From contig NZ_OZ061318.1 of assembly GCF_964063345.1 (NCBI RefSeq), positions 5,580,001-5,644,000 on the forward strand: a DNA stretch of 64,000 nt, given 5' to 3'. Each line of letters begins with the position of its first letter. Position 1 is the first letter of the stretch. The notes under the pieces were generated by a model, which was not told the origin of the DNA, did no database searches, and saw only the letters and a program-made list of their open reading frames with translations. Source of the stretch: Pseudomonas lini (GTDB lineage Bacteria > Pseudomonadota > Gammaproteobacteria > Pseudomonadales > Pseudomonadaceae). A program made the position numbers and the translations under genes. Of this stretch, positions 47,875 through 56,432 are shown one piece after another.

Positions 47875-49302
47875 ATGACTGACACCCCAAGCGGACAGGC
47901 AACCGACGCCATCCGCCACGCGGACATCCTGATCATCGGCGGCGGCCTGAGCGGCGCGATGCTGGCGGCGCAGTTGCTGCGCTTGCCGGGCAAGCGTCAG
48001 GTGCTGGTGATCGAACCCCGGGCCGAAGTTGGTCGGGGCGAAGCGTACAGCGCGGTTGAACTGGGCCATACGCTCAACGGCAATGCGGCGCGGATGAGCG
48101 TCGATCCCGACAATGCTGATGATTTGACCCAATGGCTGACCGAGTACATCGCGGCGGGTGGTTGGCCGGAGTCGGATCAGCAGCATGTGCCGATCAGCGA
48201 GCTGTTTGCGCCGCGCGGACTGTTTGGCGTTTATGTGCAGCAGCGTTTGGCCGAGGCGCAGGCGGTGGGCGCATTGAATGGTTCGAGTGTCGAGCATGTA
48301 CGGGCCGAGGTGGTCGACCTGCAAACCCGGGACAACGCCGTATTGCTGACTTTGAGTGACGGGCAACGTTTGCAGGGCGCCTATGCGGCGCTGGCCACGG
48401 GCATGTTCCCCGCCGCGCGCACGCCGCAAACCGAATCCAGCGGCTTGAACACAGCGGCGCTCGACCCATGGGGTGTGAGCGCCATGCGTCAGTTCGATCC
48501 GCAGTCGACGGTGCTGATCATCGGCTCGGGCCTGACCATGGTCGATGCCGTGGTGTCGCTGGAGCAGGCCGGGCATCGCGGGCCGATCGAAGTGTTTTCC
48601 CGGCATGGGCTATTGCCTCATGTACGGCGACAGCCGCCGGCCTGGGCGGATTTTTTGGCCGAGGATCACAGCATCCGCACGCCGCGTCAGTTGATGCGCG
48701 AACTGCGCCGGCATTGCCGCGACGCCATCGCTCAGGGCATCGATTGGCAAGCACCGCTCGACACCGTGCGGGCGCACATCGGGCGGTTGTGGAGTCAGGC
48801 GACGGATGTGCAACGTCGGCAGTTTGTGCGGCATGTGCGGCCGTGGTGGGAAAGCCATCACCATCGCTCTCCGCCGTTGAGCGCCGAGTTGGTGGCGCGG
48901 CTGCACGGGGAAGGGCGGTTGCGGATTCAGGCGGCGTCGTTCAAAGGGCTTGAGCCTTCGTTGAACGGGGAGGTCAGCATTCGCATCCGTCGGCGTGGCG
49001 AGGCCGAAACCTGCGTGGTGCAGGGCGCGGCGCTGATCAACTCCAGTGGCATCGAATACGACTGGCGCCGGGTGGCGCGGCCATTGCCGCAGCAGCTATT
49101 GGCGCGCGGGCTGGTGCGGCCGGGGCCATTGGCGTTGGGGATTGCCGCCGCGGATGACGGCGCGGTACTCAGCGCCGATGGGCAGGTCGCCAGCCGTTTG
49201 TTCGCCATGGGCCCACCGTTGCGCGGGATGTGGTGGGAGAGCACGGCGGTGACCGACGTGGCGAGCCAGGCCAAGTCTCTTGCGGCGCGATTGGTGGATT
49301 GA
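47875..49302 (+). CDS. FAD/NAD(P)-binding protein
   Basis: A 475-residue flavoprotein with the dinucleotide-binding start ILIIGGGLSGAMLAAQLLRL and a second NAD-type site VLIIGSGLTMVDAVVSLEQA at about residue 215. This two-site plan is the pfam13454-type group often near iron or sulfur genes. A possible redox partner for the monooxygenase, though it does not look like a classical flavin reductase. It starts 14 bases after the LivF-like stop, so likely last in the operon. Confidence 0.85.
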   Translation: MTDTPSGQATDAIRHADILIIGGGLSGAMLAAQLLRLPGKRQVLVIEPRAEVGRGEAYSAVELGHTLNGNAARMSVDPDNADDLTQWLTEYIAAGGWPESDQQHVPISELFAPRGLFGVYVQQRLAEAQAVGALNGSSVEHVRAEVVDLQTRDNAVLLTLSDGQRLQGAYAALATGMFPAARTPQTESSGLNTAALDPWGVSAMRQFDPQSTVLIIGSGLTMVDAVVSLEQAGHRGPIEVFSRHGLLPHVRRQPPAWADFLAEDHSIRTPRQLMRELRRHCRDAIAQGIDWQAPLDTVRAHIGRLWSQATDVQRRQFVRHVRPWWESHHHRSPPLSAELVARLHGEGRLRIQAASFKGLEPSLNGEVSIRIRRRGEAETCVVQGAALINSSGIEYDWRRVARPLPQQLLARGLVRPGPLALGIAAADDGAVLSADGQVASRLFAMGPPLRGMWWESTAVTDVASQAKSLAARLVD

Positions 49303-49330
49303 CCGAAAGGTGGAGGGTGTTTTTTCGGGC

Positions 49331-49430
49331 CTCATCGCGGGCAAGCCCGCTCCCACAGTGATTGGTGTCGTTCACACATTCTTTGGTCACAGCAGATACC
49401 TGTGGGAGCGGGCTTGCCCGCGATGAGGCC
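49331..49430. repeat. REP pair
   Basis: ATCGCGGGCAAGCCCGCTCC and inverted GGGAGCGGGCTTGCCCGCGA around a spacer of about 55 bases, after the FAD/NAD(P)-binding gene. Confidence 0.9.
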
Positions 49431-49590
49431 AGTACAGCCGCTACAAGGCTCGGTGTCAGACCATTAAACAAACGATGTTTAAACGACACTTCCAGATACT
49501 CACTCAGGCTACACAACCTTGCGCCGTTGCCTACGACTGCGCCAGAATCCGCCGGCTTGTGCGCCTTGAGGCCGGACTCTATCGTTTCCG

Positions 49591-49817
49591 GGTCGCTGAC
49601 GAATCAGCGATCGGGTCTCGCAGCCTGTGTATCTCTAGACGCACAACATCCTCCGTTCGTGAACAGGTACGCCTGTCCGTTCATGTTATGGCGGCTGTAC
49701 GTGGGAGACCTTCGGGTCTGCCGGTTCTAGAGTCCCGGTCTGCGACCTGCGTATAGCTGCCACCTCTTTTCGTCTCGCAGCGAACCGTGGCCGCTCCATG
49801 ACTCTAGGAGCTTCATC
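49591..49817 (+). ncRNA. Candidate structured 5' leader of the DUF6124 gene
   Basis: The gap 49431-49817 has no gene but contains four perfect small hairpins in a row: TCGCTGA-CGAA-TCAGCGA (49593-49610), ACAGG-TACG-CCTGT (49663-49676), AGACC-TTCG-GGTCT (49706-49719) and GGTC-TGC-GACC (49737-49747). CTAGAGTC (49727-49734) is the exact complement of GACTCTAG (49800-49807), which overlaps the AGGAG ribosome site (49806-49810) of the gene at 49818. CTCTAGA at 49633-49639 can pair with the same middle strand. This looks like a regulatory RNA leader; no known family recognised. Confidence 0.5.
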
Positions 49818-50178
49818 ATGATCAAACCAACACCCAACCCACCGGAAACCGATCCAACATCCCCCTACGATTCCCTCGATTTAAAAAAAACTCAACGAAG
49901 CCGCCAACCGCGCCCTCGACCATTACCTCAAGCCGCCCATCCCCAAAGACACCAAGCGCAAACCCAGCACCATTTACCATGTGGGTGAGAAGGTCGATAA
50001 CGAAACCCTACTGGTCAATGCCTGTGAAACCCTGGCGTCGGCGAGCATGATGCTCAGTGAGTTTGCCGGGTTGATGGACATGCCACATCGCAACATGATG
50101 TTGGGGATTCAATCGGTGGTGATGCTCGGGGAGTTGGCCGTCAACCGGGTACTGGATAACCTCGATCCGCCTGTCTGA
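49818..50178 (+). pseudogene. DUF6124 protein gene, frameshifted at an A8 tract
   Basis: ATG 49818 (after TAGGAG) starts MIKPTPNPPETDPTSPYDSL, typical of Pseudomonas DUF6124. In this frame the code is lost after the A8 run at 49883-49890. Removing one A restores LKKLNEAANRALDHYLKPPI and the conserved end ETLLVNACETLASASMMLSE … MLGELAVNRVLDNL to TGA 50176-50178. So there is one extra base. It could be a true pseudogene, a sequencing error in a homopolymer, or slippage that restores frame in some transcripts. About 119 residues if restored. Confidence 0.8.
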
Positions 50179-50204
50179 CACTGGATCTGAAGTGATTGGT
50201 CATC

Positions 50205-50336
50205 TGTGGCGAGGGAGCTTGCTCCCGTTCGGCTGCGCAGCAGTCGTAAAGCCGATGAATGCGGTATGCCTGAAAAGATGCGGTTGCAGGATTGGGGTCG
50301 CTTCGCAACCCAGCGGGAGCAAGCTCCCTCGCCACA
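50205..50336. repeat. REP pair, GGGAGCTTGCTCCC type
   Basis: TGTGGCGAGGGAGCTTGCTC and inverted GAGCAAGCTCCCTCGCCACA flank a spacer with CGGCTGCGCAGCAGTCG palindrome. Close relative of the element at 8721-8851. Confidence 0.9.
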
Positions 50337-50368
50337 ATGAGATCCACTGACACAGTCCCCAAAAACAA

Positions 50369-50396
50369 GAAACCCCGCATCATGCGGGGTTTCTTT
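50369..50396 (-). terminator. Bidirectional hairpin terminator
   Basis: GAAACCCCGCAT and ATGCGGGGTTTC form a perfect stem with A-rich and T-rich flanks (AAAAACAAGAAACC … GGTTTCTTTC). It ends the ppnN transcript from the right and could stop reading from the left. Confidence 0.8.
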
Positions 50397-50423
50397 CAAG
50401 CGAGCCTGCTCACTTCAATATTG

Positions 50424-51797
50424 TTACGCCACCACCTGATAACACGGCACATACTCCGCGCCGCCCGGCAGTTTCATCCGGTGCTGGGCGACGAAAGCTT
50501 TGAGCAGTTTGTCCAGCGGTTGCATGACGGCGGCATCGCCACGGATCTGGTATGGCCCGTGTTCTTCGATCAGGCGGATGCCCTTGTCCTTGACGTTGCC
50601 GGCGACGATGCCGGAGAACGCGCGGCGCAGGTTGGCGGCCAGTTCGTGGGACGGCAGATTGCGGCTCAGTTGCAGGTTGGCCATGTTGGCGTGGGTCGGG
50701 TCGAACGGGCGCTGGAAGCCTTCGTCGATCTTCAGCAGCCAATTGAAATGGAACGCGTCGTTGCGCTCGCGACGGAACTGTTTGACTGCTTTGAGGCCCT
50801 GAGTCATCTGCCGCGCCACTTCCGCTGGGTCGTCGATGATGATTTCGTAGTGTTGCTGCGCAGCTTCACCGAGGGTGGCACCGACGAAGGCGTGCAACTG
50901 CTCCAGGTACGGCGCGGCGCTTTTCGGCCCGGTGAGGACCACGGGGAACGGCAGGCTTTCGTTGTCCGGGTGCATCAGGATGCCGAGCAGGTACAGGAAT
51001 TCTTCGGCCGTGCCCGCGCCGCCCGGGAAAATGATGATGCCGTGGCCGACGCGGACGAACGCTTCCAGGCGTTTCTCGATGTCCGGCAGGATCACCAGTT
51101 CGTTGACGATCGGGTTCGGCGCTTCGGCGGCGATGATCCCGGGCTCGGTCAAACCGAGGTAGCGGCCGCCGTGGATGCGCTGTTTGGCGTGGGCGATGGT
51201 CGCGCCTTTCATCGGGCCTTTCATCACGCCCGGGCCGCAACCGGTGCAGATATCCAGGCTGCGCAGGCCGAGTTCGTGGCCGACTTTCTTGGTGTATTTG
51301 TATTCTTCGGTGTTGATCGAGTGGCCGCCCCAGCACACCACGATTTTCGGTTCGACGCCGGGGCGCAAGGTGCGGGCGTTGCGCAGCAGGTGGAAGACGT
51401 AGTCGCTGATGCCCTGGGAGGTGCTGAGGTCGATGCTCAAGGCGTCGAGTTCGTTTTCGGTGTAGACGATGTCGCGCAGGGCGCTGAAGAGCATTTCCCG
51501 GGTGCTGGCGATCATTTCGCCGTCGACGAAAGCGTCGGCCGGGGCGTTCAGCAGTTCCAGGCGTACGCCACGGTCTTGCTGGTGAATACGGATTTCGAAG
51601 TCTTTGTAGGCTTCCAGAATGGTCTTGGCGTTATCGACGTGGGCGCCAGTATTGAGGATGGCCAGGGCGCACTGGCGGAATAGGGTGTAGGTGACGCCGG
51701 TTCCGGCTTCGCTCAGTTGTTGTACTTCACGTTGGGACAGTGTTTCCAGGCTGCCTTTAGGGCTGACCGAGGCGTTGATTACGTGTCGTTGGGTCAT
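50424..51797 (-). CDS. ppnN: Pyrimidine/purine nucleotide 5'-monophosphate nucleosidase
   Basis: A 457-residue LOG-family enzyme (E. coli PpnN/YgdH). It cleaves nucleoside monophosphates to base and ribose 5-phosphate and is tuned by (p)ppGpp in E. coli. The core holds VVCWGGHSINTEEY, the CGPGVMKGPMKGA loop and the PGGAGTAEE catalytic motif. N- and C-terminal extensions (MTQRHVINASVSPKGSLETL…) match the long PpnN form. TAAGGATC precedes ATG 51797. Confidence 0.94.
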   Translation of the reverse strand: MTQRHVINASVSPKGSLETLSQREVQQLSEAGTGVTYTLFRQCALAILNTGAHVDNAKTILEAYKDFEIRIHQQDRGVRLELLNAPADAFVDGEMIASTREMLFSALRDIVYTENELDALSIDLSTSQGISDYVFHLLRNARTLRPGVEPKIVVCWGGHSINTEEYKYTKKVGHELGLRSLDICTGCGPGVMKGPMKGATIAHAKQRIHGGRYLGLTEPGIIAAEAPNPIVNELVILPDIEKRLEAFVRVGHGIIIFPGGAGTAEEFLYLLGILMHPDNESLPFPVVLTGPKSAAPYLEQLHAFVGATLGEAAQQHYEIIIDDPAEVARQMTQGLKAVKQFRRERNDAFHFNWLLKIDEGFQRPFDPTHANMANLQLSRNLPSHELAANLRRAFSGIVAGNVKDKGIRLIEEHGPYQIRGDAAVMQPLDKLLKAFVAQHRMKLPGGAEYVPCYQVVA

Positions 51798-52024
51798 TCA
51801 ATGATCCTTAAAACGATGTCACCCGCCGGCAGGCGCATGGCATCCGAATAGTGTGTATCCATGATGAAGATGGCACGAACTGCGCTGTATCGCCATGTTC
51901 CCCGTTTGACGATGAAAAGATGAAAAGGCGCTCCAGCATAGCTAAATCTTTCGGGGAGGCGATAATGCCCCGCAGTCTTTTTGCCACAGAGCCTTTTACC
52001 ATTGATGCAAGGAACCCCGTCGCG

Positions 52025-52552
52025 ATGTTCGAAATCCAGCCAATGAAAGCCGAAACCTATCGACGCCAGACACGACGCAGCACGGTGATCATCGCCCTGA
52101 TGTTCCTGGCGCTGGCGATGGTGCTGTCCACGGCGGCGGTGGCGCTGTTCGGTGAACCTGGCGGTGACAATCTGCGCTTTAACGTGGGCGGCGTATTTTC
52201 CGCGTTATTGCTGATGGCGGCGCTGATACGCGGCACGTTCTGGACCCAGGAATGGATGGCGCCAGCAGTCTACGGTTGGCAGCTCAAACGCAGCCTGATG
52301 AGCATCACCAATGTCATGCACCAGGTGACGGCGGCGGTGGAGAAGGGCGATCCGAGCGCCATGAAGCTGCTGCGTTTTTATCATCTGGGACTGAGCCAGA
52401 TGCACCAGTTGGACGGCAATTCCAGCGACCATAGCCAGCTGACCCGTGAGATGGACCAGCACAAGGCACGGATGGAAGTGCTGGGCATCGAGACTGAACA
52501 GACGCAATTGAACCCGGCGTGGCTTGAGGCGGTGAAACAGGCGCAGATGTAG
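52025..52552 (+). CDS. DUF3087 membrane protein
   Basis: A 175-residue protein beginning MFEIQPMKAETYRRQTRRST, with two membrane helices (about 22-45 and 57-75) and a helical cytosolic tail (YGWQLKRSLMSITNVMHQVT; KLLRFYHLGLSQMHQLDGNS). This matches DUF3087. The start ATG 52025 is chosen for the family N-terminus; the frame is open back to 51851, where it faces ppnN. Function unknown. Confidence 0.85.
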   Translation: MFEIQPMKAETYRRQTRRSTVIIALMFLALAMVLSTAAVALFGEPGGDNLRFNVGGVFSALLLMAALIRGTFWTQEWMAPAVYGWQLKRSLMSITNVMHQVTAAVEKGDPSAMKLLRFYHLGLSQMHQLDGNSSDHSQLTREMDQHKARMEVLGIETEQTQLNPAWLEAVKQAQM

Positions 52553-52702
52553 CCCTACGATCGTTGGAGATGAGCATTTTCGTGCAAATCACCTATCGTA
52601 TTCGTTGATGAGTCATAGAGGTCTGAGCGCCAGCCATGGCTGGCTGGCGCTAAAAGGGCGAACGGGAAAATTCGCCATGTCATAAGGGAATCAGGGAGCG
52701 TC

Positions 52703-54280
52703 ATGGGGCATCCGTTCGTCAAAGATCGTACTGAAAACACCCGCCTCGCCACGCCTTGGGTGCCTGAGCAGGTTGAGTCGAGACTCAAGGTTCGATACGC
52801 AGTCTTCCTGCTGGTTGCAGTGTGCCTGTCCATGACGGCCATTGTGATCGGGGAAGGCTGGAACGCGCGTCAGTATCATTTGCGGGATAGCGAGGTGGCG
52901 ATGTCCAACCTGGCGCAAACCCTGGCCTCGCAGGCGCAGGCATCGATCAAACAGGCCGACACATTACTGTTTGCCTTGGTGGATCGCCTCGAAAACGACG
53001 GCATGGAGCCGGCGAAATTTCCCAGATTGCAACGTTTGCTCCAGGCCCAGCGCGGTGAATTGGCACAGATCCACGGACTGTTCGTTTTCGACGAAGAAGG
53101 ACGTTGGCTCGCCAATGCCATTAACATCGTGCCGGCCGATGCCAATAATGCCGATCGTGAATATTTCATCTACCACCGTGATCATCCCGACCGTGGTCCT
53201 CATATCGGTCCGTCGATAAAAAGTCGCTCCACCGGCGAATGGATCATGACCGTGTCACGCCGGATCAATCACGCCGATGGCCGGTTTGCCGGGGTGGTGG
53301 TGGCTTCGATCTACCTCAATCACTTCCTGGGCCTGTACAACAGCATCGACATGGGTAAAAACGGGGTGATCAACCTGATCGCCGACGACGCCAGCATCGT
53401 CGTTCGCCGCCCGTTCAACGAAGCCGATGTTGGCACCAGCGTCGCCAGTGGGCCGCTGTTCACCCAACTGTTGCCCAAAGGCGATTCCGGTACGGCAACG
53501 GTCAAGTCCTACGTGGATGGGGTGGAGCGCGTGGCAGGGTTTCGGCGGGTCCAGGGTTATCCGCTTATTGTCTTTACCGCGCTCGACAAGAATGAAGTCC
53601 TGGCCAGTTGGAAGCAGGAGTCCATACGCAGTGCAGGCATTGTGTCAGTGCTGCTGGGGTTCCTGGGCGTTCTCGGCTATCGCCTGATCCGCGTCATGAA
53701 GCAGCAGAATAATATTCAGAGCGAATTGCTGGAGGCTCAGGAAAAACTTATCGAGGTCAATCACAGCCTTAAGTTGCTGGCTTTGGAGGACGCGCTGACC
53801 GGGCTTTCCAATCGGCGTCAATTCGATTTATTCATCCTGGCGGAAATGGGTCGCGCCAGGCGTACCCACACCAGCCTTGCGTTGCTGATGATCGATGTCG
53901 ATCATTTCAAGAGTTTCAATGATCAGTATGGTCATCTGGCGGGGGATGAGTGTTTGCGCAAAATCAGCGCTGTCATCACCGACAATATCAAGCGCCCCGG
54001 CGATCTCGCTGCGCGCTTCGGTGGCGAGGAGTTCACGGTGGTGCTGCCGGGCACCGATTACGTGGGAGCGTTTCTCGTCGCCGAAAAGATCCGTCGCGCG
54101 GTTCAGCAAATCGACATCAAGCACAGTGGCAGTCCCGAAGGCGTGGTCACGGTCAGCCTGGGGGTCTGCGCCTATAACCAGATGGCGCAGAGCCAGCCCG
54201 AGGACTTGATCGGCGCAGCAGATAAAGCGCTGTATGTGGCCAAGGCCAGTGGCCGGAACATGAGCGTCATTGCCAACTGA
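52703..54280 (+). CDS. Diguanylate cyclase with dCache sensor
   Basis: A 525-residue inner-membrane enzyme making c-di-GMP. Membrane helices at about 31-53 and 312-332 enclose a periplasmic dCache domain with the YFIYHRDHP and IGPSIKSRSTGEWIM motifs. The GGDEF domain has the active site GGEEF (440-444) and the product-inhibition I-site RPGD (431-434) five residues before it. It therefore looks active and feedback-controlled. Its 3' end was copied in the tandem duplication downstream. GGGAGCGTC precedes the ATG. Confidence 0.94.
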   Translation: MGHPFVKDRTENTRLATPWVPEQVESRLKVRYAVFLLVAVCLSMTAIVIGEGWNARQYHLRDSEVAMSNLAQTLASQAQASIKQADTLLFALVDRLENDGMEPAKFPRLQRLLQAQRGELAQIHGLFVFDEEGRWLANAINIVPADANNADREYFIYHRDHPDRGPHIGPSIKSRSTGEWIMTVSRRINHADGRFAGVVVASIYLNHFLGLYNSIDMGKNGVINLIADDASIVVRRPFNEADVGTSVASGPLFTQLLPKGDSGTATVKSYVDGVERVAGFRRVQGYPLIVFTALDKNEVLASWKQESIRSAGIVSVLLGFLGVLGYRLIRVMKQQNNIQSELLEAQEKLIEVNHSLKLLALEDALTGLSNRRQFDLFILAEMGRARRTHTSLALLMIDVDHFKSFNDQYGHLAGDECLRKISAVITDNIKRPGDLAARFGGEEFTVVLPGTDYVGAFLVAEKIRRAVQQIDIKHSGSPEGVVTVSLGVCAYNQMAQSQPEDLIGAADKALYVAKASGRNMSVIAN

Positions 54281-55051
54281 GTTCAACCGACCGGTCACTG
54301 CCCTGAACGAGTCGAGTGTCGCAGCTTCCATAAGCGGATCAGCCGCAGGTAGATCAGCACGTTGATCGCCAGCACCACGCTGCCCAGTGCCAGCTGAATC
54401 GTGGGTGTCAGCCCGGCCGGATAAATAATCGGCCACACGTAATGTTCAATAAAACCGCCGCCATAACCGGTTTGCCCGGCCGCATGGCGCATGCGGTTTT
54501 CCCATTCGGTGAGTGGGCACGTCAGGTGGAAAACTTCCACGATCACGCCCCACGCGGCGGCGGGCAGGTGCCACCAGGCCAGGTGATGCCATTTGAGCAC
54601 CAGCAGCCCGCCGAACAGCACGAACAGACTTGATCGGCGCAGCAGACAAGGCGCTGTATGTGGCCAAGGCCAGTGGCCGGAACATGAGCGTCATTGCCAA
54701 CTGAACTCAGCCAGACCGGTTACTGCCCTGAACGAGTCGGGTGCCGCAATCTCCATAAGCGGATCAGCCGCAGGTAGATCAGCACGTTGATCGCCAGCAC
54801 CACGCTGCCCAGCCCCAGCTGAATCGTGGGTGTCAGCCCGGCCGGATAAATAATCGGCCACACGTAATGTTCAATAAAACCGCCGCCATAACCGGTTTGC
54901 CCGGCCGCATGGCGCATGCGGTTTTCCCATTCGGTGAGTGGGCACGTCAGGTGGAAAACTTCCACGATCACGCCCCACGCGGCGGCGGGCAGGTGCCACC
55001 AGGCCAGGTGATGCCATTTGAGCACCAGCAGCCCGCCGAACAGCACGAACA
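54203..55051. repeat. Tandem duplication, two ~424-bp copies
   Basis: Copy 1 starts at GACTTGATCGGCG (54203) and copy 2 at the same words at 54627. Each holds the last ~78 bases of the diguanylate cyclase gene and a DUF2784 gene lacking its 5' end. The cyclase stop codons are 424 apart and the DUF2784 stops 425 apart (one-base indel). Differences are few and mostly just after the stop codon. The left-hand junction reads GAACAGACTTG; the true continuation at 55047 is GAACAGAATG, giving a GAACAGA-type joint. Confidence 0.93.
54295..54621 (-). pseudogene. 5'-truncated duplicate of the DUF2784 gene
   Basis: The same frame as the intact gene at 54720-55106 but cut after the first 20 codons: the N-terminal helix (MLYRIAADGLVLSHLLFILF) is missing, and the upstream sequence is the copied end of the cyclase gene. 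The rest is nearly identical (for example ALGSV for GLGSV, KLRHS for RLRHP). Without the first helix and ribosome site it is probably not made. Confidence 0.85.
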
Positions 55052-55106
55052 GAATGAACAGCAAGTGAGACAGCACCAGCCCGTCGGCGGCGATTCGGTA
55101 AAGCAT
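54720..55106 (-). CDS. DUF2784 membrane protein
   Basis: A 128-residue protein with four helices and the DUF2784 marks FGGLLVLKWHHLAWWHLPAA, CPLTEWENRMRHAAGQTGY and GGFIEHYVWPIIYPAGL. Found in many proteobacteria, function unknown. ATG 55106. The right-hand, complete member of the duplicated pair. Confidence 0.88.
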   Translation of the reverse strand: MLYRIAADGLVLSHLLFILFVLFGGLLVLKWHHLAWWHLPAAAWGVIVEVFHLTCPLTEWENRMRHAAGQTGYGGGFIEHYVWPIIYPAGLTPTIQLGLGSVVLAINVLIYLRLIRLWRLRHPTRSGQ

Positions 55107-55166
55107 GTCGATTCCCTGACGCGTTATGTGAATCGCTCCATGGTACTCGGGCTGGACGCGTGTGCT

Positions 55167-56042
55167 CTATTGATTGCTGTTTTCGAGCACGGCCAATACT
55201 TCTTTCAAACGCACCGTCGTGGCTTCGCTGCTGCGTTGCATCGGCGCGCGCAGCTCGTCGTGGATCAACCCCTCAAGGGCCAGGGCGGTTTTCACCGGGG
55301 CAGGATTGGGCTCGATGAACAGGCTGTGAATCAGCGGCAGCAACTGGAAGAAGGTCGTTCGACCGGCCGCTAACTGGTTGTCGCGGATCTGTTGATACAG
55401 CGTCACGAACAGCTCGGGATGAACATGGGCCGAGGCAGCAATCGCGCCTTTGGCTCCCAGACACAAAGCGCCGAAGATCTGGTTGTCTTCACCGCACAGC
55501 ACATCGACTTTGCCGCTGGAGAGCAGCGCAAGCGTGGTGGCTGGATTGCCGCCGCAGTCCTTGATCGCGACGATCCGTTCATGGGCGACGATCCGCAGCA
55601 AGGTTGCCTGTTCGAAGGCGATGCCGGTGCGATAGGGTATGTCGTAGAGAATCACCGGGACGCTGGAAGCATCGGCGACGGTCTTGAAAAAAGCTTCGAG
55701 GCCGGCCTGGGACGGGCGGATGTAGTACGGCGGCGGAACCAGCAAACCCGCCAGAGAACGTTTGAGGATTTCGCTTTGAAATGTCAGTAACTCGGCAAGG
55801 TTGTTGCCGGCCAGGCCCATGACCACACGTTCTGGCGGAACCTGTTCCAGCACCGCATCGAGCACCGCCAGTTGCTCATGTTTGCCCAGCGCCGCGGCTT
55901 CCCCGGTGGTGCCGCAGACCACAATGCCATCGACGCCTTTTTCCAGCAGATGACTGACCAGCCGCCGCAGCCCGGCGAAGTCGATCGCGCCGTTGTGAAA
56001 CGGCGTAACGATGGGAACCCAGATACCTTGAAACGATGACAT
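55167..56042 (-). CDS. DapA-family aldolase/lyase
   Basis: A 291-residue TIM-barrel Schiff-base enzyme. Catalytic Lys161 (VAIKDCGG), Tyr133 (ILYDIPYRTG) and the carboxylate loop GTTGE (44-48) are present, so it is active chemistry of the dihydrodipicolinate synthase family. Since the gene stands alone and Pseudomonas usually has several such paralogues, the true substrate may differ from the lysine pathway. CAGGAGAAAG precedes ATG 56042. Confidence 0.9.
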   Translation of the reverse strand: MSSFQGIWVPIVTPFHNGAIDFAGLRRLVSHLLEKGVDGIVVCGTTGEAAALGKHEQLAVLDAVLEQVPPERVVMGLAGNNLAELLTFQSEILKRSLAGLLVPPPYYIRPSQAGLEAFFKTVADASSVPVILYDIPYRTGIAFEQATLLRIVAHERIVAIKDCGGNPATTLALLSSGKVDVLCGEDNQIFGALCLGAKGAIAASAHVHPELFVTLYQQIRDNQLAAGRTTFFQLLPLIHSLFIEPNPAPVKTALALEGLIHDELRAPMQRSSEATTVRLKEVLAVLENSNQ

Positions 56043-56432
56043 GCACTTTCTCCTGAAGGTTGACCGATTTCGTCACCGTCAGAAGCGTAGAAGGAAGTCA
56101 GCAAGAGGAGGGAGTGTCCGCCGCGCTCAATGTCCTGTCAGCTCATCTGACGGGACAGCGCGCCCCGGTCACATGAGCGACTGTTTCTTCGATTTAAGGG
56201 CGTGCGCAACACAACCTTGCGCCTTGGCATTCAAGCCAATGACGACAGTGTTGAGGTTGAAGGTTGCGGACATGGTTGCTTACACCCTGAATGAGGTGCT
56301 CAGTTTTAAAAGTCGGCGGAGTATTTGTCAATCTCGAAAATCAGCACCGGTTGCATGCAAGTGCGCAAGATTGTTCAAGCCATCGGTGGCGACTGCTGGC
56401 ACAGTGGGGTCTTTCCCTGGTTGTAGAGCGTT
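56043..56432. other. Gene-free gap between divergent genes
   Basis: 390 bases with no gene I can support; open frames here lack ribosome sites. A hairpin CTGTCAG-CTCAT-CTGACGG lies at about 56131-56149 and an AT-richer part near 56300-56345. Promoters for the dapA-like gene and azlC should lie here. Confidence 0.4.

Noticed and set aside
49362..49730. 122-codon plus-strand frame before the DUF6124 gene
   Set aside because: It begins inside a REP ([10 protein letters not shown] signature of translated REP) and crosses the hairpin region; no ribosome site.
56206..56220. 15-base match ACACAACCTTGCGCC with about 49508-49522
   Set aside because: One pair of 15-mers is expected by chance in a window of this size, and flanks do not match.
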